This document shows positions 16,701 to 27,234 of a DNA stretch of 64,000 nucleotides, piece after piece (position 1 is the first letter of the stretch; each line of letters opens with the position of its first letter). The notes under the pieces are model-generated. The model did not search any database and was not told where the DNA came from. It saw nothing but the letters and a program-made list of their open reading frames with translations. Made by a program: the position numbers and the translations under genes. The stretch lies in assembly GCF_000150275.1 (NCBI RefSeq), contig NW_002060967.1, forward strand, positions 558,001 to 622,000. Direction: 5' to 3'. The DNA is from Trichoplax adhaerens (Eukaryota; Placozoa; Uniplacotomia; Trichoplacea; Trichoplacidae).

Positions 16701-19700
16701 AAGTGTAACTTCAGCCATATTATTAAGTAATACAGGATCTGATAATGACGGCAATGATTCTTTCAATAAATTATTCCTGAGCGAACAACATAGTAAATGC
16801 CTTACAAGTTTATAGGATGAAGAAATAAATTTATTAGGCAATTATTCTACTAAATCTAGAGGTACGATCTTTTTACTGTTTTGGTAGTAAAATAAAGATA
16901 CTCTACCGTTACAAATTCGAAACTTAGCTGCTAAATAAAAATGAAAAAAGGAATTTTCTTAAATTGGTATGCTAGTGCTAATTAATTCGAGCAATTGTTG
17001 CACTGGTAAGGGAATAGTTAGATTTTACAATAATGATTATATTGTCTTTAAACTGGTGTATGCTAACAAATTAAAGAGCCTAAAAAGAGATTCTCAAATA
17101 TTATGGAATAGTCTAAAAGTTGAAAATGGAATCAATTTTACCTGGAAGATACTTTTGATTCAGTAACTTGCGAACCCAAAGGCTAGCTTGAGAGGAATTA
17201 CTGACGCGTTCTGCTAAGCTAAATAGATAAATGGTTATCGCTTCAGTTGATAGGCAGATTATGATAAACTAGGCAATGATAAACAGTAGTTGAATAAATA
17301 GAATTAAAGATTGCGATTAATTCAGAATTTAAATAATATCTTGGTATGATGGTAAGAATACTCACAACGGATCAAAGCTCATAAGTGACGAATTAAATAT
17401 TAGTGATCAATTTATATCTGATTCTGGCGATAATTTATTTGGTTACATTAAGTACAGCTTGTCTAACCTATGCTAAATATAGTGTGATCGGATCATCGGG
17501 ATTATAATTATCGAAAGATCATCAATGCACAAAATGGGGTTATTATCAATTTATGTTGACAATACAAGGATTAATAATCCAATTAAACATTTGTTATTCA
17601 TAGCGGAGGTTAATGGATTACATCTGCTATCACGTATTATTTCAAATGGAAAGAAGCAAATAGCTATTCGCCGATACTTTGCTTGAGCTACAATAGCAAC
17701 TGGTGAAATTATTTCTATGCAATACAATAGATACTTAACAGTCCATTTTAGTTGATCAATAAATATTAGCTATATGATATTAATAATTATTCTTTTTGAC
17801 CAATAACTCTTAATTGAATATCTCTACATTAAACATCCTCTAAAAATTGCTTGTGCATGAATAAGCACGATAGAATTTTTAACCATTTTAATTCAACTAG
17901 GCCAACTCCATATTGAAATAATTACAGGTTAGTATTATCATTTATCAATATGGCAAGGTACCGGTATTATTACTGTTAAAATTTTGCAGATATAACAGGC
18001 ATATACTCTAACAAGTAAATACATAGGGTAAAAACTTATCAGTAGTCATTTAAGGTCTTGATCTTTGTACAATTTTCTTCACTTATAGTTAAGACAAATG
18101 ATCGATGATCATCTAAGTGAAGGCCTATAAAAGTATTGAGTGAGCGACCATCTATCTGTCACTTATATTGAATTTGAAAACTTGGGGTAGAAAAATTAAA
18201 AGGCAATACTTAACCATTGAAGTGAATAAATATGTTACCTGGCCGGCAAGCAGTCATTCGATGTCACTTTCTACTAGTTTAGCGGCGCATTTGTTTTAAA
18301 TTTCTTATCTGCTAAAAATGCGCAAGAATAATATAGCCCAAAGATGATCAAGTTGCTTATAAATAATGCTATATTCTACTTTAACCCTCAATAATTACTA
18401 AAGACCTGTAAGCATGCCCTTAATCAGCCAATTATTCGTGTTACCATATAATAAAGTCAATTTTTCGTTTATTGTTTTATTTCTTTGATGCACGTGAAAT
18501 TTTATTTAGTTGATTTGCCGTCTAAATTTATCCCGGGCGAGGCGCTTTTCAATGGCGATTACCATTGCTACATTGTTATTAATTTACGGAACAAAAATAC
18601 TGACCAAACCCTGACTCAGTTATGCAATTATTACTAAACCCATGAACTGAATAGAATGTTTAGGATTAATATTACCTGAGCAAATAATTTATTAATTTTA
18701 ATGACCATTTCATGAATAATTTTTTCGTTATAATTTCAGTTAAAATTCTATACACTAAATAATTTTAAGAGCTTTTATAAAGTTTGATTGTTTTAATGAG
18801 TACCTATAGGTTGAATTTAATACGATTATCCCTTTTATTAGAGATCTATAGCATTAGCACATTGCAATTCATTATAAACATGTTTAAACACCTATTTGGC
18901 GACAATCGCTTCAACACAGAATGAGACGTTTATCCGACATCATAACTACAGTAACCTACAAGTACCAATATATCAATTAGTCTTAAATTACAAAGTTAGT
19001 TTCGACTTCCTATGGTAAGATAGTAGTTCTCCTATTTTAGAACTGATCTTATTTTACTAAATTTTGGCACATGATATTGTTGATTTTTACTTTAAATTAT
19101 TTAGTGCCGAGATATGAATAGTGCTGTAATTGTCGTCGGTCTCATTATCATCAGTTCTCAATGAGGTGTGACGCCAAGATGTAATTACTGCCGAGAAAAT
19201 TCTCTTATATAACATTGCAACATACTACCAGTCTATCTAGTAACTAAATTATCATTCTGTATATCTTCGTAGTCTATCAATTGTGCTGTAATTTACGCCG
19301 GAACCACCGTTGTTAAAACTGTAGGTAGACCTAATTAAGAGGGTGTCGGCAAATTTAGACATACAGGCAATTACCGTGTTATCCGATAGACTTGACTGTC
19401 GTGTTTACTTCTAAATACGGTATAGTCTATTTTCAGTAAAAGTATTAGTTTTCACTAGACTGTAGCATAACTCTAAGACTGTAACATAACTCTAAATATG
19501 TATGATCTATATTTAACAATTTATTCTGTGGAAATATCTTGTACTCTAGCTAAATTCTACCGTAGCACTAGCTTAACATACAAGTAACTTATTTTCATGA
19601 ATCATTCGCGCCTATAAATAATTTTCCTCCTGCTGTGCTCCTAACTTTATAAAAGCTATCTTCTTTCGTCTATCTCGTTAGTTAGTTCTGGTAGTTACAT

Positions 19701-19883
19701 GGTAAGCTTGCATGCTTTGCCTATTCTACACTACTATAGTTATTCGACTAGTCACGTCGTTACTTACACGATAATCTTAGACGATTATTCTCTTATACTA
19801 GCTCAATAAAGATTACTCTTCCGTGAACTATTTTATTGCACTTTATTGCGACTGATGCTGAACTCTCAACCTCCCGAAACATC
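13764..19883. other. Long gene-poor region
   Basis: About 6 kb with no gene that I can support. Short open stretches occur at 14348-14464, 14460-14645, 15225-15380 and 15559-15777. They have no homology I recognise and no consistent splice linkage, so I did not call them. From about 19340 to 19880 there is LTR-like composition: TATAAAAG at about 19649 and AATAAAG at about 19804 just before the first solo LTR. No matching ends or target duplication were found. Confidence 0.5.
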
Positions 19884-20282
19884 TGTAAGACAGTGTAATA
19901 TTGTATTCTCAGTTGATGATATATTTAGTAATGTCTACCGTAGGTGTTGTATTCAACATGTGATAGATATTCTAGTTAGAAGCTTAAGTATTAAATATAG
20001 CTAGCTTAGTAGCTGTAATCCTTTTGAAGAGGAGCGCTACAGTGCTCACACTAGAGCTTCACATGAAAGGTGTAAACTAGCCTGTATTTGAGATGCTAAT
20101 ACTGAAGTGTGTAGTAAGTAAGGCGGAAAGGTATATAAGCGAGTAGTTTAGTAAAGTAAGATAGTTCTTTCTCGTTAGAGGTCCTCAGCTAATCGATTAC
20201 GTTGTATCTTCGTAAAGGAGGTTTTGTTTAATAAATCTTAATTTTCTAAAGTTTTGAAGATTTTTGATCTATCAACCTCACA
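19884..20282 (+). mobile_element. Solo LTR, copy 1
   Basis: A 399-bp long terminal repeat starting TGTAAGACAG and ending CAACCTCACA, flanked by a perfect 5-bp target duplication ACATC (19879-19883 and 20283-20287). A TATA box (tatataag, 20132-20139) lies ~98 bp before a poly(A) signal (AATAAA, 20230-20235), which sets the orientation. Two other copies are in the window. No internal retroelement sequence adjoins it, so it is a solo LTR left by recombination between two LTRs. The superfamily is not determinable from the LTR alone. Confidence 0.95.
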
Positions 20283-20519
20283 ACATCACATAAGCGGCCA
20301 AAGATGTCAACCATGGTGGCTATTTTGCCAGAATAATATTAATCTAATAGTGTTCTCTTTAGCAATATATAGTGTGGGAATCTATTACCTAAACCGCTTC
20401 TATCGGTCTAATCGAAGACGACGTAGATAAACTTATAGATAAGCTGCAAATCAGAGCTTGCTACTCGTAATTACTGGTTTCTGAATGAATTTTATGTCAT
20501 CTTTATATTAAAATAAGAG
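20283..20519. other. Spacer between inverted LTRs
   Basis: This 237-bp unique sequence lies between LTR copies 1 and 2. It shows no coding potential and no retroelement internal motifs. Confidence 0.6.
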
Positions 20520-20910
20520 TGTGAGGTTGATTTCAAGAATCTATAAGATTTATTGAACAAAACCTCGTTTACAAAGATACAACGTAATCGATCAGCTGAG
20601 GACCTCTAACGAGAAAGAACTATTTTACTGTTCTAAACTACTCGCTTATACACATTTCTGCGTTAACAATCTTAGCACCTTACTTACTACACACTTCAGT
20701 ATTAGCATCTCCAATACAGGATAGTTTACACCTTTCATGTGAAGCTCTAGTGTGAGCACTGTAGCACTCCTCTTCATAAGGATACAGTTACTAAGCTAGC
20801 TATATTTAATAATAAGCCTCTAACAGAATATCTATCGCACGTTGAATACAATAACTACAGTATTACTAAATATACCATCAACTTAGAATACAGTATTACA
20901 CTGTCTTACA
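20520..20910 (-). mobile_element. Solo LTR, copy 2 (inverted)
   Basis: Same LTR family on the minus strand, 391 bp: on + it reads TGTGAGGTTG ... GTCTTACA. It has its own perfect 5-bp target duplication AAGAG (20515-20519 and 20911-20915). The reverse poly(A) signal TTTATT is at 20549-20554. Separate target duplications show that copies 1 and 2 inserted independently and are not the two ends of one element. Confidence 0.95.
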
Positions 20911-22196
20911 AAGAGTTAAAGATCATTCCATGATCATGAAACAAAATCATCAGTGATTGTAGATTAAAGATAAAGAAGTTGGCATTCACTTTTAATGCTT
21001 TTTTTTCCCCCTCTATTCACATAGCTATATATAGCGCTATGCTGTAATTAACAGTAGGTAAAATCTAGCAGATGAAGTTAACTTTATTACAGCAATGCTT
21101 CTCAGTACTAGTATTGAATACTAGTTGATAAACTTCGATATGGTGATCCATGACAGGGTCAATTATTGGAAGTTCAGCGATGACTAGGTACTGTAGACTC
21201 GCGATGTAGATATTATGTAAGTTTCCTTCTCGACAGATATGCATATAAAGTGGTGTTGGACTGCTCTTTATGTTAGCAACCACATAGCAAATGATTGTGT
21301 TGGTATTTAGCTGGTGCTTGTTTAAATGAAATATTGTACATTCCTCGATTGGATTTTCAATGCTTACGAACTAGAAAATCCGATTTGGATAACGTCCTCT
21401 TCAAACAGAGCTTTAGTGGATCTAATATCACTCTTTTCATTCCATTTTATAGCTCTAACATCGATTATTACACTAATTTCATACAGTTTACTCGCCCTTA
21501 GTACCAATTTAAAAACTGCAATGCATCTTAATCTTAGGAAATTTTCATAATATCTTTGGTAAAGTAATGTATTAGCTAACTCTAAGTTCTAACCTTGACA
21601 AAAGTTAATTTCTATCTCCAAATCGACACATTAGTGCGAATATCATGGATTAACTGATAATTTCATACTGGGCACAACGTACATTAGATAAAAATTAGCA
21701 AATAAGACGGTTAAGCATGCTATCATTATCTCTACGATATTATTGCCATGGTATATTAGAAATTATACGGTATAGGGCATTCTAGTTTATTGCGATACGT
21801 CGCTTTCAGTAATGTATGCAGATATATGATATTATCAAAGATCAAGATTCATTTCAATTTAATTATTTTATTTACATAACTTTCATGATGATTAATTATA
21901 TACGATAACGATTACTATGATAGATTGCAACGAATTAGGTAACCATTCCCATATTCAATGGCATCGGTATGGCTAATGGGTCGAACATTACTTACTTTTA
22001 CTTGGCTAATTTAAATTATTTGATTTGTAATGAAAACAGCTAAAGCAATATTGTATGCCGTACGACTACTTACGTCAAATAATGTTTATTACCCGCTCGA
22101 AGGATTCGGTTAGTACTGATATACGTGTTTGCATTCCGGATATTTTTGTTTATCTTATAGTAATATGCATATTATCTTCTATGTATTAGTATCCTT

Positions 22197-22351
22197 AAAA
22201 GTCAACCCGAAACCCGGTTTGAGCCCGACTTGAGGGCGGGATTCGGATTAAGAATTTGTGTGATGATACCGTGTTTGTATAGCGATTGCACTTATTTCGG
22301 GTTAGAAAATCAACAATTTAATCGGGTTTTATCGGATTCGGGTTGCGTTTT
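22197..22351. mobile_element. Candidate miniature inverted-repeat element
   Basis: A 155-bp block bounded by inverted ends: left AAAAGTCAACCCGAAACC, and right, reverse-complemented, AAAACGCAACCCGAATCC. The core CAACCCGAA/TTCGGGTTG is a perfect 9-bp match. The interior is unusually G+C-rich for the region and repeats the phrases CGGGT and ATTCGG. No target duplication is obvious, so the mobile-element reading is tentative. Confidence 0.4.
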
Positions 22352-23598
22352 CACTCCATTGAAAGACTCTACTATGTATCATTGAGAACAGAGTTTTCGG
22401 TTCGAACAGTTGGTTTTAAAGAGATTATCATTAATTATTATGAGACAGTCTGTTCTTTTTCTTAATTTTCCAGCTACATACAATTCATGAATCCATACAT
22501 TACTAAAGTTATGGTATTGCTTTAAAATTTCAGAGTACAATAATATCATTTTACGCGGATTATCATAAAAACGATGGTGTGCTTGTTGTAAATTAGCAGT
22601 CTGAGCGTAAAAATTTAAATTAGTTCTTGAAAATAGTTTATGTACAACTTTAACTTTCCCTAATAAAATGGGTTATAAGACGTAAGTCTTTCTGGTAAAT
22701 TGAAAGATTTTGGTAGCAATGTCGCTGCATTGCAATTTCGTATCGTAAATTTCGGAAGAACGTTTCGCTGTCGATATGACAGGTTGTACGTTATTTGACC
22801 GCCCTTACTCAAACGGATTAGCCTGTTTACTTATATAGTATAAATATTATCAAAATCATTAGCGTATATTATTTCCTTGCACTATCGTGGCCGATAGTCG
22901 TACTTGTCGCCATTGGTACGTAAACAATTGGCGTGCCTTGCCATGAATTTACGCAATAGACCTCCTAGTAGCCACCGGCAACATCATCGCCTATTTTATT
23001 TATAATGCAGTGGGTGGTGGGGCTGTCGATTTTATTTTTTGATTTGATATTTATTTAGATTATAATTTTGTCCCGTGTGGATTATTATAGAATCTTTAAT
23101 AATAAACAAATGGACGCCTCACGGGCTGCTGTAGTAGATCATAATTGATCGAGTATTTTCGGAATAATTTTCTTTAAGTTCTTTTGCATGAACGATCACA
23201 TAAATTTGCATCATGTTTTGTATGTCTCAGTAAGAATTACAATTATTTATTCGTACATTTGTTGGTAAATACGGAACTCCTTAAACTATGTGTTTAATTT
23301 TTTGCCTATGCCAACACCCATAATAAAGTATTTGATGATGGGCTGTCCGTTGCATCATTATGTAAACGTGGCTAGAAATGAATAGAATCAAAGTTATAAT
23401 TTAAACAGTTCAATGATGTAATAATTGGTAATGGAAGTTCAATCTATAGAGAAATTGAACTCTATCTAAGCCTACGGAATTTCCGATACTTTAGCAATAC
23501 CTTGATATCAAAAATGAACTACCTACTGTACAGCTTATTACAATTTAGCAGATCTATTAACGCCATATAAAAGTGGAGGATGATTTATAGCCTGCCTT

Positions 23599-23626
23599 AC
23601 TGCCAATAGCTCATGCTATTGGCAGT
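23599..23626. repeat. Perfect 12-bp-stem hairpin
   Basis: ACTGCCAATAGC and GCTATTGGCAGT form a perfect 12-bp inverted repeat around a 4-base loop (TCAT). No gene adjoins it and the role is unknown. Confidence 0.75.
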
Positions 23627-25463
23627 GTATTCCGACCAAAGTCACCGAACAAGTACTACTATTAGATTACAGCAGGTGGTATAGGTGCTTCATTATCCTT
23701 GCGTTAATGTTAATCGTAGGGTTTCTACTACACACTATCTTTTTAGACGGGTTTTCATTTCTATCCTGATGATATCGGTAGAAACGGTTTGGCTACACCA
23801 GGCAATAGCAAATTAAAAATTAAAACTTGAGTTAGATTAAAGCTACATCAGTAGCTATTATGAAGAGCTGTTGCATGGAATTGCCTATTTTATTTCTAAC
23901 TGGAATGATCAGCAGTTAAATATCTTTGGTGTTGTATTATCCGTAGAAATGACACAGTGCAATCAAAAAGGATGTCATTTAAATGTTGCAATGATTAGGT
24001 TTACATATTGTTACAGATTTATACTATACTACAGTCTTATATTCAATCTTTTGCTCAAATGCTGATATTTGCGCTGTTTAAAATACTCAGTAGCCATATT
24101 GAGAATATAAACAAGGATGCTTCCATTTATGGTCCTCTGAGATTATATGGTCATCTTTTGATTGTAGGAATTATTTTTACTCCTGTTAAATAGATGATTA
24201 CGGTACTCTATTACCTAGTTGATGAAATTGTAATGTTCAGGCAGAAATAATTTATTTACTAGATCTAATTTTATAATGTAACAGAGCGCCAAACGTGCTC
24301 CACTGCAAGTACAAAAGTCGGTACCGTAGTTTAGATATGCCTTAAAATGGTTATCAATGATCAATTTCAACAGGTGCAAACATGAACACGTTCTATGTGC
24401 CTCGTTCTACTATTGCCACTAGGTAGGAAAGAGGGCATTAATAATGATTGAATGGGTAATTTTTTTGGTGGTAAGATCAACAATCTGTTCGTGAAGTTTA
24501 GTGGAATATTGATATTTTATTCAAGAGACAGTTGTGTGAACAATTTCCGATACTTTGGTAAACAACAGGCGGAGTAGCTGATGTAGCAAAATGGAATCTA
24601 AACTCGTTAATCTGAAATTGGTATAGTGCGGTGCTTGTTGTAGCTGATTAATATTCTGAGTCTTAAAGCACCGAATGGACGGCCTTCTAATTTTTAGATT
24701 GTTTTCGTATTGAAGCTTTGCCTGGATTCGTTATAATCGTTTCAAACGACTTAACTTGAGTTGATATACATGCACTTGCCCATGACAATATTGAATTAGC
24801 TACGCATGTATACGTAAATAAGAAATGATCACCGTATGAATGAAGAGGTTAAATATTGAAAATTCCAGTACTGTTTAGTATAGTATTGGAAATTAATTTC
24901 CTTGACAGTTGGTATTGAACCCGTTAAAACGAGCTAAGAGGAGAGTGTAATATCGTGGAGAATTTCCAGATCAGATGTGTCAAAATTGGAATCTCAATGA
25001 CACAAAAAATCAACTCTATTCATCGTAGGAAAGAAACAGGGCAACGGTTGTCAGTCTCTCCATTGCTTATACTGCAGGGGTCCGCTGGTTATCCTGGCTC
25101 TTTTTTATAATTAGAATTTAGAATTTTGTGTTTACTGTTAGTCATTCCTGTTGAAAGCCTTCCCATTTCCTAAATAAATATCCCGCCTTAAACCCGAACG
25201 ATTTGTTCTTGTAGTATTTTATAGTTAGCAGTCAACCAATCTAAAGGCTGAGCGACAGTAGAAATTACAATACAGTATATGGCTCGAACATGTACAATGT
25301 GATTCGTTTTCTTTAATATGATTGAATAGTAAACATTATAAGTAAAGCGCTTCAAAAAGACCAATCGTCATGAATCGTTCTATCCAGATACATATTAAAA
25401 CCAAGCATTTGCGATGAATTTTGTACAAATTGATGCAAAAATTTTAATATCGAATGTATCATG

Positions 25464-25870
25464 CCGAAAGTAGATCCCTTGCTAATAGTGTTCTGCATCG
25501 TACTGAGAAATCACTCAAATGAATGGACTTTTCCATTTTTAATAAAATTGTTTTGTCCGGGATCAAGCATCCATTTCATGCCCGTAGTAGATCCCTTGCT
25601 AATGGCGTTCTACATCGCACTGAGAAGTCACTCAAATGAATGGACTTCTCTATTCTTAATAAGATTGTTTTGTCCAGGGATCAAGCATCCATTTCATGCT
25701 GAAAGTAGATCCCTTGCTAATAGTGTTCTACATTGTACTGAGAAGTCACTCAAACGAATGGACTTCTCTATTCTTAATAAGATTGTTTTATCAAGGGATC
25801 AAGCATCCATTTCATGCTGAAAGTAGATCCTTGCTAGCAGTATTCTGCATCGTAGTGAGAAGTCGCTCTT
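25464..25870. repeat. Minisatellite, 117-118-bp unit, about 3.4 copies
   Basis: GTAGATCC recurs at 25470, 25587, 25705 and 25823. Each unit also carries TTGCTAAT, GAGAAGTCACTCAAATG, AATGGACTTCTCTATTC and GGATCAAGCATCCATTTCATG. A single diverged phrase (GGATCGAGCATCCATTTGATG-like) at about 26040 suggests the array once ran further. The open frames through it change frame between units and are not genes. Confidence 0.93.
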
Positions 25871-26497
25871 GGGAACTAGCTTTGATCGTTGTACGATCAA
25901 ATTGGAGTTTTAGCGGATTTTAGGGGTACTTCAGAGTACTTGGCAGAGCTCTACTTGCTAGGCGATGAAAACTCAGTATGGAAACGATCTTGAGGTTAAG
26001 GCATGAACTGCTGTATTCCAAATGGGATTGAATTGTCCATGGATCGAGCATCCATTTGATGATGAAAGTCGATTGAACTCTGACTTACAGTATCGAAAAT
26101 CATAATATCTCCTTCATCGATCTACGGTGGAAGCTTGACTAATGCAGATACGAGCGCGTTTGATGGGAAGAGGTAGAGACTATTTGAAGAAACCTTAGGA
26201 GCAACGGCTTCAATTCGTTGTCCAGGGAACCCTCTATAGGTAGTTAGAATAGAGTTTACTAGACGTTTTACTATAAAGGCTATAGGGATTAGGGGTTGCA
26301 TAGATACTTTTTAGATAGCTATCCGTCTTAACATCCAATGCCGCTTCCCGTAGGTATCATTCGACATTGGACTAGCACAGGCTGTCGTACACTATCACAT
26401 CGACGATAAAACAAGTACAAGAGTACGTCATGTGTTTTGTTGATTTTCTTCCAGCTAAATGTTGTTGAGTCACCATTCGTCCTGGATTATGTACAGA

Positions 26498-26559
26498 AGG
26501 GCGTTCCACAGCATTTGCTGGTGACCATATACACATGGCTAACCATGGTGGAACGCCCT
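26498..26559. repeat. Inverted repeat with 12-bp perfect arms
   Basis: AGGGCGTTCCAC (26498-26509) and GTGGAACGCCCT (26548-26559) are exact reverse complements, 38 bp apart. The loop contains a second short palindrome (CCAT..ATGG). It could be a fossil transposon terminus or a structured transcript; nothing nearby decides. Confidence 0.7.
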
Positions 26560-27234
26560 AATGGACAGTATATGAGAGCACACCACCACAGGAAAGACCG
26601 TAAGAAAACACACAACCTGTCGTTCAAGAACATCGAACACGGAACTGCCTTGAAACATTTTTGATCGCTTTTGCAAATGGTTCAAGTCAGCGTAGCCTCT
26701 GCTCTCCCTTCGTAGATATTCGATAAGAAGTAAAGAGAAAGCATACTGTACGACGTTATGGTATAGACTAGAGAAAATGACTGGCAGTTGGGTAAACATT
26801 ATTTTGCCGTCCTTTTCTTGGCCAAAATCAGCATTAGGTCTGCCGATAACAAGTTTATTTATTTTTTTTTCTACTGATTAAATAAAAAAATAAACTTTTA
26901 TTCACCGACCGTGACATGTTGATAAGTTAGCGGTAGGGTTACCAATCAAGAATGCAAAGTAGCAAGGTCCAGTAGTTGTTATTCTCTTACTGAATTTAAA
27001 TTTTCATGCAATTGGCATTTTTCACTCATTCTTGTTCGATGACCATCTGAGTGCAAGATGCGTTGGTCAACTTACCTTCAGATCTTTTGTGTCGCTTTAG
27101 GTAAGACGTTATTGTTCAAGTAGGAGAAAAAATAGAATTCCTGATGAAAAGTGGATATAGTCTTTTCCTGTAATTGTTAATGTCAATCTCGATCTTGCGA
27201 TAGTCAATGGCCATCACTACAAATTGTCATCAAA

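Larger units (their letters stand above)
20911..27234. other. Gene-poor region with several small repeats
   Basis: No gene was identified in this ~6.3-kb stretch. Its structured elements are listed separately: a terminal-inverted-repeat block at 22197-22351, a hairpin at 23599-23626, a minisatellite at 25464-25870 and an inverted repeat at 26498-26559. The remaining sequence is AT-rich and unremarkable. Open frames at 21295-21550, 23871-24193 and 26437-26664 look like chance. Confidence 0.5.

Noticed and set aside
19884-20910. The two inverted LTRs as the ends of a single element
   Set aside because: Each has its own perfect and different target duplication, and the 237-bp spacer has no element sequence.
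25461-25923. Open frames of 119 and 75 codons resembling a repeat protein
   Set aside because: They track a 117/118-bp minisatellite and shift frame between units; coincidental.
26437-26664. 75-codon open frame with a basic segment
   Set aside because: Overlaps the inverted repeat and has no homology, splice or regulatory support.
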